A stretch of DNA of 64,000 nt from Micromonospora aurantiaca ATCC 27029 (GCF_000145235.1 NC_014391.1:2170001-2234000); one strand, 5' to 3'; counted from the stretch's first letter, positions 44,122 through 53,653 are shown. A program made the numbers and translations. Notes: a model not told the origin generated them from the sequence alone.

Positions 44122-45560
44122 GACCTACCTTCTCGGGCCAGGACGCGCGCGCCGGCGGGGGAGGGCTGTGGGGTGCCGGCCGGACCGCCGGTGCCCAGCA
44201 CCAGCTCGGTCACCTCCCGGACGGCGGGGATGAGCTGCTCCTCGCGGGCGTACTGCCGCGCCTCGGCGCGGGCCTTCTCCCGCTCGGCCGTGTCGGCGGT
44301 ACGGGCCATCGCGGCGGCCCGCCGGAAGGCGCCGGCCAGCTCGGCCGGGTCCAGCCCGACCGCGCCGGTCCAGAGTGGATAGGTGGACAGCACCGTGGAG
44401 GCGTCGTGGTCGGCCTCGTGGGCGGAGACCACCGGCAGGCCGGTCGCCATGTACTCGTACACCTTGCCGGAGGTCATGTACCGGCCGCCGGTCACCATCA
44501 GCACCACCGCGTCCCAGCGGGAGTAGAGGTCGACCACCTCGGCCTTGGGCACCGAGCCGCCGACCAGCACGCCGTCGACGGCGGCGGCCCTGAGCAGCTC
44601 CGCGTGCGCGTTGTCGCCGCGCGCCCAGGCGGCGCCGATGTGGCCCCGCACCTCGAAGCGGGCGTCGGCCAGCGCCGGGTCCTCGGCGCGTGCCGTGCGC
44701 CAGCCCTCGAGCACGGCGCTCAGCAGCGGGACGGGAAGGTTCAGCGCGCCGAGGTAGCCGAAGGTCAGCGGCCGGTCCGGCGGGGCGGGGCGGACCTGGG
44801 CCGGGATGCTCGCCGCGTCGTAGCCGTTGCGCACGACCCGCATCTTGTGCGCCAGTTCCGGATAGCGCTCGCGGTACCAGCGGGAGATCGGCTCGTTGAC
44901 GTTCCAGATGGCGACGGCGTTGGTGAGCAGCTTGATCTCCCACTGGCCGGAGACCGACTCCCGGGTGAACGCCTCACCGTTGTTGATCACGTCGACCGAC
45001 CAGCCGTCGCGGAAGTCCACCACGTACGGCACCCGGTGCGTCTCCCACAGCTTCCAGGTCGCGGACAGGTTGACGTACGGCGCGCAGGTGGTCACCAGCA
45101 GGTCGACGTGCCGCTCCCGGTGGATCCGGAGCAGGGCCTTCTCCAGCGCCGGACGCCAGCCGCCGAAGACCGGCTCGGGAAAGACCTTGAGGTTCTGCTT
45201 GCGCAGGTCGGCCAGGTAGTCCTTGTGCGCCAGGGCACGCTGCTCGGTGAACGTGCGGATGTCGGTCTCGAGGTCGTCCCGGAACAGCGGCAGCTTCACC
45301 ACGCGCACGCTGGGATCCACACCCTGGGAGAGGGTGTGGTCGAGCCCGTACTCCCGTTCCCAGGCCTCGTCCGCGATGGTGACAGCGGTCACGTCCCAGC
45401 CCGCGGCGGCGAACTGGTTCGCGGTCTCCCGCATGCGGTAGGCGCAGCTCTTGGCCGCCGGTGGGAAGCCGATCGCGAGGTAGACCATGTGCGGCCGGGA
45501 CCCGGACCGTCGCGGCCGGGGGAGTTTCAACGAGTCCCAGAGAGTTCGCCCGTTGTTCAT
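44118..45560 (-). CDS. GT4-like glycosyltransferase
   Basis: The 480-residue protein has a GT-B fold starting with I-G-F-P-P-A-A-K-S-C-A-Y-R-M near residue 31, Y-V-V-D-F-R-D-G-W near 178, a donor-half strand F-G-Y-L-G-A-L-N and a late Y-M-T-S-G-K-V-Y-E-Y-M-A-T-G-L-P-V-V, the E-x-(6-7)-G-x-P type motif of GT4. The ATG at 45560 is chosen because the frame further up lacks similarity and a weak AGGAT lies 10 bp before it. It is coupled to the downstream large glycosyltransferase (ATGA) and divergent from the GT-C gene at 45841. Confidence 0.85.
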   Translation of the reverse strand: MNNGRTLWDSLKLPRPRRSGSRPHMVYLAIGFPPAAKSCAYRMRETANQFAAAGWDVTAVTIADEAWEREYGLDHTLSQGVDPSVRVVKLPLFRDDLETDIRTFTEQRALAHKDYLADLRKQNLKVFPEPVFGGWRPALEKALLRIHRERHVDLLVTTCAPYVNLSATWKLWETHRVPYVVDFRDGWSVDVINNGEAFTRESVSGQWEIKLLTNAVAIWNVNEPISRWYRERYPELAHKMRVVRNGYDAASIPAQVRPAPPDRPLTFGYLGALNLPVPLLSAVLEGWRTARAEDPALADARFEVRGHIGAAWARGDNAHAELLRAAAVDGVLVGGSVPKAEVVDLYSRWDAVVLMVTGGRYMTSGKVYEYMATGLPVVSAHEADHDASTVLSTYPLWTGAVGLDPAELAGAFRRAAAMARTADTAEREKARAEARQYAREEQLIPAVREVTELVLGTGGPAGTPQPSPAGARVLAREGRS

Positions 45561-45826
45561 CGATTCCGATCCTGGGGAGGTGGGGAGATGCCGTGTCGCG
45601 GCCTGGACGGCTCGGCCGGACGCGGTACCTGCTGTGCCGGTGGCCGCGTAACGACCGCCGGAGCGCGTGCGGACACTACAATAACGCCGTTTCGCGCGCC
45701 GGACCTGCCGCCGCCCGGCGGCCGGCGGGTGCGCCGTGCCCCGGATCACCGCGGTCCCGTCACCGGCGGTCCCGGCCGGCCGGACACGCCGTCTCGGCCG
45801 GTCCTCGACCGCGGCCTCCGCTTTCG

Positions 45827-45832
45827 TAGACT
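45827..45832 (+). promoter_or_regulatory. -10 box TAGACT of the GT-C gene at 45841
   Basis: TAGACT within the decamer TCGTAGACTC ends 8 nt before the ATG, and CTCGAC at 45804-45809 is a 17-bp-spaced weak -35. The same decamer occurs at 49111-49120. The rest of the 280-bp divergent gap (45561-45826) holds no gene; a TACAAT at 45677-45682 could serve either strand. Confidence 0.5.
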
Positions 45833-45840
45833 CCTACGCC

Positions 45841-47742
45841 ATGACCGCGCCTGCGCCCGACACCCGCGACCGTGAGCCCGCCCCCACCGGCGGCGACGGG
45901 TCCGCGGCCGACGACTCGTCCGATCCGGGGTCGTCCACCCCGCGCCCGACGACGACCGCGGCCCCGGAGCAGCCGGAGCAGCCGGAGCCGGACACCGCGG
46001 CCGAAAAGCGGCGCGGCGGCCGGTGGCGGCGGGTCGACGCGCTGGTGGCCCTGGTCTACCTCGCCGGAGCGTTCTGGGTCACCGCCCGCGGCTGGCGCGA
46101 CTACGACGGCCGGCTGCTCGGCAGCCGCCCGAACGACCAGGGCTTCAACGAGTGGATGCTGGCGTACGCGGCGCACGCGGTCACCAACCTGGAGAACCCG
46201 TTCTTCACCACGCTCCAGAACGCCCCGGCCGGCGTGAACCTGATGACGAACGTCGGGATGCAGCTGCCCGGCCTGGTGCTCACCCCGGTCACGCTGCTCT
46301 TCGGCGCGTCCTTCTCCTATCTGCTGTTCATCACGCTGAACCTGGCCGGCACCGGGTACGCCTGGTACCACGTGCTGTCCCGGCACGTGGTCGACTCCCG
46401 TGCGGCCGCGTTCGTCGGCGGACTGTTCTGCGCCTTCGCGCCGGCGCTGATCTCGCACAGCAACGGCCACCCGCACATCACCGCGCAGTGGCTGGTGCCG
46501 TTCATCGTCTGGCGGGTGATCGCGCTGTCCCGCGGCGAGCGGGTGATCCGCGACGGCCTGATCCTGGGCGGGCTGGTGGTGGCCCAGTTCTTCATCAGCC
46601 TGGAGATCCTCTTCCTGACCGCGCTCGGCTGCCTGATGCTGGTCCTGGCCTACCTCGTCTTCCGGCCCCGCGACGCGGTACGCCGGCTGCGCCCGCTGCT
46701 GTCCGGTCTGGCGATCACCGCCGTGCTCGTGTCCGCGGCGGCGGCGTACCCGCTGTGGATGCAGTTCGCCGGCCCGCAGCACCGGGTCGGCCACCCCGGC
46801 ACCCCGGACATCTACGCCCTCAAGCTCGGCTCGTTCGTCGAGTTCGCCACCAAGTCGATCGCCGGTGGCCCGACCAGCGCGATCGGCTGGGCGCCGAACA
46901 CCACCGAGCAGGCCAGCTTCTACGGCTGGTCCCTGGTGGTGCTCGCGGCCGGGGTGCTCTGGTGGCTGCGCCGGGAGACCACGGTCCGGGTCCTCGGGGC
47001 CGTCGGCCTGGTGTCGGCGCTGTTCTCCATCGGCACCACCTGGACCGTCGGCACCCGTCGCACCGACGTCCCCGCGCCGTTCGCCCTGGTGCAGAACCTG
47101 CCCGTGTTCGACTCCGTGGTGGTGTCCCGGTTCGCGCTGATCACCACGGTGGCGCTCGGTGTGCTGCTGGCGGTCGCCGGGGACCGGCTCGCCGCCCGCC
47201 GCACCGAACCGGCCGGCCGGCTGGCCGCCCGCGTCGGGGCCGTGGCGGTGGCCGCCGCGCTGCTGCCGATCCTGCCGATGCCGCTGGACGCGAAGGGCCG
47301 CACCCCGGTGCCGGACTTCGTCACCGCCGGCACCTGGCGCGACCACGTGGCGCCCGGCCGCACGCTCGTCCCGGTCCCGGTGAACGGCATGACGTCGCTG
47401 TACTGGAGTTCTGCCGCGGTGGCCGGCTTCGCCGTCCCCGAGGGCTACTTCCTCGCGCCGGTCTCCGCCACCGACAACACCGGCCGCTGGGGCGTCGACC
47501 CGCAGCCCACGGCGAAGCTGCTCACCGCCGTCTCGCTCGGCGAGCGGGACACCACGGTCGGCCAGGCCGACGTCGACCAGGCGCGCGCCGACGTCCGCTA
47601 CTGGAAGGCCGACGCCGTGGTGCTGCCCGACCGCGGCGCCCGCCGCCACGACGACCTGAAGACCGTGCTGGACGCGCTCTACGGCCCGGGGGAGCGGGTC
47701 GAGGACGTCTGGGTGTGGGACGTCCGGCCGTTCACCCGCTGA
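45841..47742 (+). CDS. GT-C type integral membrane glycosyltransferase
   Basis: The 633-residue protein has a 60-residue Pro/Glu-rich cytoplasmic lead, about ten membrane helices and a C-terminal extracytoplasmic domain (from about 520). The first loop carries S-R-P-N-D-Q-G-F-N-E-W after D-Y-D-G-R-L, the acidic-loop region expected of polyprenol-phosphate-sugar-using GT-C enzymes. The ATG at 45841 has a -10 box but no ribosome site upstream. It ends 4 bp before a convergent gene, without an obvious terminator. Substrate unknown. Confidence 0.78.
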   Translation: MTAPAPDTRDREPAPTGGDGSAADDSSDPGSSTPRPTTTAAPEQPEQPEPDTAAEKRRGGRWRRVDALVALVYLAGAFWVTARGWRDYDGRLLGSRPNDQGFNEWMLAYAAHAVTNLENPFFTTLQNAPAGVNLMTNVGMQLPGLVLTPVTLLFGASFSYLLFITLNLAGTGYAWYHVLSRHVVDSRAAAFVGGLFCAFAPALISHSNGHPHITAQWLVPFIVWRVIALSRGERVIRDGLILGGLVVAQFFISLEILFLTALGCLMLVLAYLVFRPRDAVRRLRPLLSGLAITAVLVSAAAAYPLWMQFAGPQHRVGHPGTPDIYALKLGSFVEFATKSIAGGPTSAIGWAPNTTEQASFYGWSLVVLAAGVLWWLRRETTVRVLGAVGLVSALFSIGTTWTVGTRRTDVPAPFALVQNLPVFDSVVVSRFALITTVALGVLLAVAGDRLAARRTEPAGRLAARVGAVAVAAALLPILPMPLDAKGRTPVPDFVTAGTWRDHVAPGRTLVPVPVNGMTSLYWSSAAVAGFAVPEGYFLAPVSATDNTGRWGVDPQPTAKLLTAVSLGERDTTVGQADVDQARADVRYWKADAVVLPDRGARRHDDLKTVLDALYGPGERVEDVWVWDVRPFTR

Positions 47743-47746
47743 CCGG

Positions 47747-48937
47747 TCACGGCGACTTCGTCCAGATCAGCAGCAGATAGCCGCCGAAGTAGGCGGAGAG
47801 CGCCACGAGCGTGACCAGCACCGTGCCGGCCCGGGCCCATCCGGCCCGGGCCAGGCCCACGGCGGCCGGCAGCAGCAGCGGGAACGCCGGCAGCAGGAAC
47901 CGCGCCTTGGAGTGGTAGTAACCGGCCGCGCCGAGCGTGGTGACGAGCATCAGGCCGCTGTAGAGCAGCAACTGCCACGGCTGCCGGTCGATCGCGCTCA
48001 ACGCGAAGAACATGATCGACAGCAGCGCCACCACGGTGACCACCAGCAGCGGCAACGCGGCCACCTGCACCAGCGCCTGCTGGCCCCGGTCGACGGTGTA
48101 GACGCCGAAGTCGAAGGTGGTGCCCCACCCGGCGGACTGGATGTGGAACCAGCCGTCCGGCCGACCGGTCCGGGTGCCGACCCAGGCCAGGTAGCCCAGC
48201 CACCCGGCCGGGGCGAGCAGCAGCGCCGCCCAGGGCCGCCAGCCGTCGCGCCGCCTGACGACCGCCAGCAGCGCGGCCAGCCCCACCACCGGGATCAGCG
48301 ACGAGGCGGTGGGCCGGGTCAGGCCGGCGAACAGGCACACCACACCGGCGGTCACCCAGTGCCGGCGCAGCAACGCGTACAGCGTCCACGCGGCCAGCGC
48401 GGTGAACAGGCTCTCGCTGTAGCCCATCGACTCCACGACGGCGTGCGGCACGGCGCCCCAGAGCGCGGCGAGCAGGATGCCGGTACGCCTGTCGTGCAGG
48501 TGCTTGCCGATGGCGTACAGGCCCCAGGCGGCGGCCAGCGCGGCCAGCCACGCCACGACCAGCGCCGACTCGCGCGGGCTGAACGGGGAGAGCCGCTCCA
48601 GGGCCGCGGTCAGACCCGGGTAGAGCGGGAAGAACGCCATGTTGCTCTGGGTCTTCTCGTACCCGTCGTAGCCGTGCTGGACGATCCCGAGGTACCAGTT
48701 GCCGTCGGCCCGGGTGAGCCGCTCGACCGGGGAGACGTCGATGTTGCGGGCCCACAGGTAGACGACGAGCACGCCGATCAGCCGGATCACCGCGTACAAC
48801 GCCAGCGCGGGCGCCGCGTCCCGGGCGGCGTCGCGCAGCCGCCGGACGTAGCCGGGCCGGACGCGGTCGGCTGTGGCCGGGCCGGTCGGCGGGGCTGGTG
48901 CGGGCCGGCTGGGTTCCTCGGTGGTCACCACGTCCAT
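47747..48937 (-). CDS. GT-C type mannosyltransferase-like membrane protein (PIG-V/GT39-like)
   Basis: The 396-residue protein has about nine membrane helices and the first-loop pattern A-D-G-N-W-Y-L-G-I-V-Q-H-G-Y-D-G, with the acidic residue, typical of PIG-V-like and other lipid-linked mannosyltransferases; F-F-P-L-Y-P-G-L and Y-S-E-S-L-F-T-A-L follow. These enzymes transfer mannose (or another sugar) from polyprenyl-phosphate donors outside the membrane. The ATG at 48937 gives a 40-residue cytoplasmic lead; the frame stays open upstream without similarity. Divergent from the glycosyltransferase at 49167 (229-bp gap). Confidence 0.8.
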   Translation of the reverse strand: MDVVTTEEPSRPAPAPPTGPATADRVRPGYVRRLRDAARDAAPALALYAVIRLIGVLVVYLWARNIDVSPVERLTRADGNWYLGIVQHGYDGYEKTQSNMAFFPLYPGLTAALERLSPFSPRESALVVAWLAALAAAWGLYAIGKHLHDRRTGILLAALWGAVPHAVVESMGYSESLFTALAAWTLYALLRRHWVTAGVVCLFAGLTRPTASSLIPVVGLAALLAVVRRRDGWRPWAALLLAPAGWLGYLAWVGTRTGRPDGWFHIQSAGWGTTFDFGVYTVDRGQQALVQVAALPLLVVTVVALLSIMFFALSAIDRQPWQLLLYSGLMLVTTLGAAGYYHSKARFLLPAFPLLLPAAVGLARAGWARAGTVLVTLVALSAYFGGYLLLIWTKSP

Positions 48938-49113
48938 TGTGCGGTCCCGTTCGCGCTGAGCTGCGATTGTCCGGAGGCCCGCGTGGCGCGGCCGGCGACC
49001 CGGCGAACGACCCGGAGCGGGCGCCGGTCGTTGAACAGGATGGAGGGTAGCAACCGTCACACCAGGTCGTGGGGCACCGGCGGCGGCGGGCGTTCGAGCC
49101 CGATCCGCTGTCG

Positions 49114-49119
49114 TAGACT
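49114..49119 (+). promoter_or_regulatory. -10 box TAGACT upstream of the glycosyltransferase operon at 49167
   Basis: TAGACT lies in TCGTAGACTC, the same decamer as before 45841, 47 bp upstream of the start codon. A weak TTCGAG sits 15 bp before it. It would serve the 49167-53638 operon. Confidence 0.45.
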
Positions 49120-49166
49120 CGCTCGGGTCCGCGGGCGCGGTGCTGGCGACGACGAAACGGGCAGGA

Positions 49167-50786
49167 ATGGGATCTGACGGCACGACCGCAGCGGCGGGCA
49201 CCCGGGGACGGGTCGTGATGCTGGTGGACAACGGGGTCATCGGTGACTCCCGGGTGCAGAAGGCGGCCCGCTCCGCCGCCGACGCCGGCTGGGACGTCGT
49301 GCTGCTCGGCCGCGCGCCGGTCGGCAGCCCGCAGAGCTGGCGCCTCGGCGCCGCCGAGGTACGCCTCGTGCCGATGCCCGAGCCGCTGGCCCGCCGCCGG
49401 CACGAGTTCCGCCGGGCCTGGCTGCGGCATCCGCTCGCCTATCCGCCCAGCGGCATCGCGGCGCAGCGTACCCAGGCGGTGAAGGCCTGGCGCGCGGACC
49501 TGGCGGTCCGCCGGGCGGCACTCACCGTCGCTGCCCGCGAGTCCGGCGCGGGCCGGCCGGGCGGGCTGCCCTGGGCCGCCCTGCGCGCCGAGGAGAAGCT
49601 GTCCGGCCTGACCCGCAAGTGGGTCGGTTTCCGCAACCGTCAGCTCACCCGGGCCCGCAAGGGCCGCAAGCTGGACGGCCCCTGGGACCGCGCGTACACG
49701 CTGTTCTGGCGCAAGCTGCGCGGCGACGGCGCGTGGCGGCGCCTGGAACCGGGCCTGTGGGACTACGAGCTGGCCTACGGCCCGGTGGTCGACGAGCTGG
49801 CCCCGGACCTGATCCACGCCAACGACTTCCGGATGCTCGGCGTCGGCGCCCGCGCGAAGGTCCGGGCCGCCGCGAAGGGCCGCCGGATCGCGCTGCTCTG
49901 GGACGCCCACGAATATCTGCCCGGCGTGCAGCCGTGGCGCGACAACGCCCGCTGGCTTCCCGGCAACGTGGCGCACGAGCGGGAGTACGTGCCGTACGCC
50001 GACGCCACCATGACCGTCTCCGGTGGTCTGGCCGACCTGCTGCGCACCGAGCACGGGCTGGCCGAACGGCCGGCGGTCGTGCTCAACGCACCCGCGGTGG
50101 ACGAGTTGCCCGCGGATCCGGCCGGGCCGGCGCCGGACATCCGCGCCCGCTGCGGGCTCGGGCCGGACGAGCCGCTGCTGGTCTACAGCGGGGTGGCCGC
50201 CGCCAAGCGCGGCCTCGGCGTGATGGTCGAGGCGCTGCCCCGGCTGCCCGGTGCGCACGTCGCGTTCGTGGTCAACAAGCCCGACTCGGCGTACGTCAGG
50301 GGCCTGGTCACCCGGGCCGGTGAGCTGGACGTGGCGGACCGGGTGCACGTGCTGCCGTACGTGCCGCACCACCAGGTGGTCCGGTATCTCGGCGGCGCGC
50401 AGGTCGGCGTCATCCCGATCCAGCACTGGCCGAACCACGAGATCGCGCTGATCACCAAGTTCTTCGAGTATTCACACGCCCGCCTGCCACTGGTCGTCTC
50501 CGACGTGCGCACCATGGCCGAGACTGTCCGGGAGACCGGTCAGGGTGAGGTGTTCCGCGCCGAGGACGTGGCCGACTTCGTCCGCGCGGTCACCGCGGTG
50601 CTCGCCGACCCGCAGCGGTACCGCGCCGCGTACGACCGGCCGGGCCTGCTGGCCGGCTGGACCTGGGAGGCGCAGGCGCGGGTTCTCGACGAGGTCTACT
50701 CCCGGCTGCTGCCCGACGCGCCGCCCCGGCCGACGCCGCCGGCGCACGCCCCGGTGGAGCCGGCACAGGTGGAGGTGGGCGCGTGA
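49167..50786 (+). CDS. GT4-like glycosyltransferase, paralogue 2
   Basis: The 539-residue protein parallels the gene at 40285 throughout: V-M-L-V-D-N-G-V-I-G-D-S-R-V near residue 17, D-L-I-H-A-N-D-F-R-M-L near 215, W-D-A-H-E-Y near 247, V-G-V-I-P-I-Q-H-W-P-N-H-E near 412, and A-G-W-T-W-E-A-Q-A near the end. Both have 539 residues. Differences are largest in the acceptor half (80-200), which suggests related donors and different acceptors. The ATG at 49167 matches the paralogue start. Its stop overlaps the next gene (GTGA). Confidence 0.85.
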   Translation: MGSDGTTAAAGTRGRVVMLVDNGVIGDSRVQKAARSAADAGWDVVLLGRAPVGSPQSWRLGAAEVRLVPMPEPLARRRHEFRRAWLRHPLAYPPSGIAAQRTQAVKAWRADLAVRRAALTVAARESGAGRPGGLPWAALRAEEKLSGLTRKWVGFRNRQLTRARKGRKLDGPWDRAYTLFWRKLRGDGAWRRLEPGLWDYELAYGPVVDELAPDLIHANDFRMLGVGARAKVRAAAKGRRIALLWDAHEYLPGVQPWRDNARWLPGNVAHEREYVPYADATMTVSGGLADLLRTEHGLAERPAVVLNAPAVDELPADPAGPAPDIRARCGLGPDEPLLVYSGVAAAKRGLGVMVEALPRLPGAHVAFVVNKPDSAYVRGLVTRAGELDVADRVHVLPYVPHHQVVRYLGGAQVGVIPIQHWPNHEIALITKFFEYSHARLPLVVSDVRTMAETVRETGQGEVFRAEDVADFVRAVTAVLADPQRYRAAYDRPGLLAGWTWEAQARVLDEVYSRLLPDAPPRPTPPAHAPVEPAQVEVGA

Positions 50787-52351
50787 ACGGGCCGGACGTG
50801 ACGGTGGTGGTCGCCGTCTACAACACCATGCCGTACCTGACCGCCTGCCTCGACTCGCTCGTCGGGCAGAGCATCGGCCGGGACCGGCTGGAGGTCGTCG
50901 CCGTCGACGACGGCTCCACCGACGGCAGCGGCGCGGAACTGGACCGCTACGCCGAGCGGTACCCGGGCACGGTCCGGGTGCTGCACCAGGCCAACTCCGG
51001 CGGCCCGGCGGCGCCGAGCAACCTGGCGCTCGACCACGCCCGCGGCCGGTACGTCTTCTTCATCGGCTCGGACGACCACCTCGGCCCGGAGGCGCTGGAG
51101 CGCCTCGTCGACGCCGCCGACCGGTGGGACTCCGACGTGGTGCTCGGCCGGATGGTCGGCACCAACAAGCGCTACGTGCACCAGGCCGTCTACGCCACCA
51201 CCCGGGAGCGGCTCGACCTGTTCGACAGCGACCTGCCCTGGTCGTTGTCGAACACCAAGCTGTTCCGCCGGGACCTGATCGAGCGGCACGGCCTGCGGTT
51301 CCGTACGGACATGCGGATGGGCAGCGACCAGCCGTTCACGCTGGAGGCGTGCGTCCGGGCGAAGAAGGTGTCGGTCCTCGGCGACTACGAGTTCTACTAC
51401 GCGGTCAAGCGGGACAACGCCCAGAACATCACGTACGCCAGCCGGTTCGAGGAGCGGCTGCGCTGCGCCGAGGAACTCGTCGGGTTCGTCGCCGGCCTGA
51501 TCGAGCCCGGCCCGCGGCGGGACGCGGTGCTGGTGCGCCACTTCACCTGGGAGGTGGCGAAGCTGCTCCGCGCGGAGTTCCTCGCCCTCGCCCCGGACGT
51601 GCAGCGGCACGTCCACGACCGGATCCGCAAGCTCGCCGAGGCGTACCTGACCGACGGGGTGACCGCCCGGATGGCGCCCGAGGAGCGGCTGCGGGTGGCG
51701 GTGGCGCGCGACGGCGACCTGGACGCGCTGTGCACGCTCATCGGCCAGCAGTCCGACCGGTCACTGCCCGAGGTGGTCGTCGACGGCGACCGCTGGTACG
51801 CCGACCACGTCGGCTTCCGCGATCCGGCGTTCGGCTACCCGGACGACTGGTACGACGTCACCGAGCGGGCCGCCGCGATACTGGCCAAGCTGACCGCGAC
51901 CGGGCTGGCCTGGGGACGCGACGCCGCCGGGGCGCGGGCCCTGGTGGTCACCGCCCGCAGCCGCCGGGCCGAGCTGGCCGAGCTGAGCGCGGAGGCGCTG
52001 CGGGTCAGTGTGGGCGATCTGACGGGTGTCACGTCGGCCGAGTCCTCCGGCAGCGGTACCGTCGTACGAACGGACTTCGCGGTGGACCGGTTGCTGGCGG
52101 TCGTCGCGGGGACAGGCGAGCGTCGTATCGTACGCGCCGAGGTCTCCGCCCTGGGCGGGACGGGCTCGGCGCCGTTGCGCACCGACCGCCCCGTCGCCGC
52201 ACCCCGGCTGGTGGCCCGGCGCGGTGTCCGCTGGCACCTCGTCACACCCACCACGAACCACAAGGGCCAGGTGATCGTCGCGATCACGCCGGTGACCCCC
52301 GGTCGGTTCCTTGCCCGCCTGCGCCGAATCTGGCCCTCTGGAGGAAAGTAG
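50783..52351 (+). CDS. GT2 family glycosyltransferase
   Basis: The 522-residue protein begins with a GT-A fold: V-T-V-V-V-A-V-Y-N-T near residue 6, V-D-D-G-S-T-D-G-S near 40, G-S-D-D-H (the D-x-D-like metal site) near 93, and W-S-L-S-N-T-K-L-F-R-R. The last 250 residues are a separate region of unknown function with L-R-T-D-R-P-V-A-like repeats of beta character, similar in layout to TarP/TagE-neighbour proteins. The GTG at 50783 overlaps the previous stop by 4 bp. Sugar donor not predictable. Confidence 0.87.
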   Translation: MNGPDVTVVVAVYNTMPYLTACLDSLVGQSIGRDRLEVVAVDDGSTDGSGAELDRYAERYPGTVRVLHQANSGGPAAPSNLALDHARGRYVFFIGSDDHLGPEALERLVDAADRWDSDVVLGRMVGTNKRYVHQAVYATTRERLDLFDSDLPWSLSNTKLFRRDLIERHGLRFRTDMRMGSDQPFTLEACVRAKKVSVLGDYEFYYAVKRDNAQNITYASRFEERLRCAEELVGFVAGLIEPGPRRDAVLVRHFTWEVAKLLRAEFLALAPDVQRHVHDRIRKLAEAYLTDGVTARMAPEERLRVAVARDGDLDALCTLIGQQSDRSLPEVVVDGDRWYADHVGFRDPAFGYPDDWYDVTERAAAILAKLTATGLAWGRDAAGARALVVTARSRRAELAELSAEALRVSVGDLTGVTSAESSGSGTVVRTDFAVDRLLAVVAGTGERRIVRAEVSALGGTGSAPLRTDRPVAAPRLVARRGVRWHLVTPTTNHKGQVIVAITPVTPGRFLARLRRIWPSGGK

Positions 52352-52354
52352 TTC

Positions 52355-53638
52355 ATGAACATCTGCGTCGTCGCGCTCGGCAAGATCGGTCTGCCGCTGG
52401 CCGTGCAGTTCGCGTCCAAGGGGCACCGGGTGATCGGCGCCGACGTCTCCGAGCGGGTCGTCCAGCTGGTCAACGACGGTGCCGTGCCCTTCCCGGGTGA
52501 GGCCGACCTGGACGTCAAGCTCAAGGAGACGGTGGCCGCCGGCCTGCTGTCGGCCACCACCGACACCGCCGCCGCGGTCGCCGAGTCGGAGGCGGTCGTC
52601 GTGGTCGTGCCGCTGTTCGTGGACGCCGAGGGCGTGCCGGACTTCGGCTGGATGGACGACGCCACCCGGGCCATCGCCCGTGGGTTGAAGCCGGGCACGC
52701 TGGTCAGCTACGAGACCACGCTGCCGGTCGGCACCACCCGTAACCGGTGGGCGTCGATGCTCGCCGAGGGCTCCGGCCTGACCGCCGGCACCGACTTCCA
52801 CCTGGTGTTCAGCCCCGAGCGGGTGCTCACCGGGCGGGTCTTCGCCGACCTGCGCCGCTACCCGAAGCTGGTCGGCGGCATCGACGAGGCGTCGGCCGCG
52901 CACGGCGTGCGGTTCTACGAGGCGGTGCTCGACTTCGACGAGCGCCCCGACCTGGACCGCCCGAACGGCGTCTGGGACCTCGGCTCCGCCGAGGCGTCCG
53001 AGCTGGCCAAGCTCGCCGAGACGACCTACCGGGACGTGAACATCGGCCTGGCGAACCAGTTCGCCCGCTTCGCCGACACCGTCGGCGTGGACGTCACCAA
53101 GGTCATCGAGGCGTGCAACACGCAGCCGTACAGCCACATCCACTCGCCGGGCATCGCGGTCGGCGGCCACTGCATCCCGATCTACCCGCGGATGTACCTG
53201 TGGAACGACCCGGCCGCCACCGTGGTCCGCTCGGCCCGCGAGGCCAACGCGGCCATGCCGGAGTACGCGGTCGACCTGCTCGCCGCCGCGTACGGCGATC
53301 TGACCGGCGTGGGCGTGCTGGTGCTGGGCGCCGCCTACCGGGGCGGCGTCAAGGAGACCGCGTTCTCCGGCGTCTTCCCGACCGTGGACGCGCTGCGCCG
53401 GCGGGGTGCGGTGCCGTACGTCTCGGACCCGATGTACACGAACGAGGAGCTGGTCGCGCACGGCCTGCCCGGGTACGACGGCGAGCCGGTCGGCGCCGCG
53501 GTGATCCAGGCCGACCACGCCGAGTACCGCACCCTCGCCCCGGCCGACCTGCCGGGCGTGACGGTGCTGGTCGACGGCCGCCGGGTCACCGACCCGGCGC
53601 GCTGGACCGGCGTGCGCCGGGTGGTCATCGGGGGCTGA
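52355..53638 (+). CDS. UDP-sugar 6-dehydrogenase (WbpA/WecC-like)
   Basis: The 427-residue protein has three domains of the UDP-glucose/UDP-ManNAc dehydrogenase family: N-terminal NAD-binding I-C-V-V-A-L-G-K-I-G-L-P, the central helix with L-A-K-L-A-E-T-T-Y-R-D-V-N-I, the catalytic Cys273 in G-G-H-C-I-P-I-Y-P, and a C-terminal sugar-binding domain. It oxidises C6 of a UDP-HexNAc to the uronate with 2 NAD. WecC-type or WbpA-type cannot be told from sequence alone; the presence of WbpB/E/D-like genes in the locus favours UDP-GlcNAc. The ATG at 52355 follows GGAGGA. Confidence 0.9.
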   Translation: MNICVVALGKIGLPLAVQFASKGHRVIGADVSERVVQLVNDGAVPFPGEADLDVKLKETVAAGLLSATTDTAAAVAESEAVVVVVPLFVDAEGVPDFGWMDDATRAIARGLKPGTLVSYETTLPVGTTRNRWASMLAEGSGLTAGTDFHLVFSPERVLTGRVFADLRRYPKLVGGIDEASAAHGVRFYEAVLDFDERPDLDRPNGVWDLGSAEASELAKLAETTYRDVNIGLANQFARFADTVGVDVTKVIEACNTQPYSHIHSPGIAVGGHCIPIYPRMYLWNDPAATVVRSAREANAAMPEYAVDLLAAAYGDLTGVGVLVLGAAYRGGVKETAFSGVFPTVDALRRRGAVPYVSDPMYTNEELVAHGLPGYDGEPVGAAVIQADHAEYRTLAPADLPGVTVLVDGRRVTDPARWTGVRRVVIGG

Positions 53639-53653
53639 CCCCACCGACTCCGC

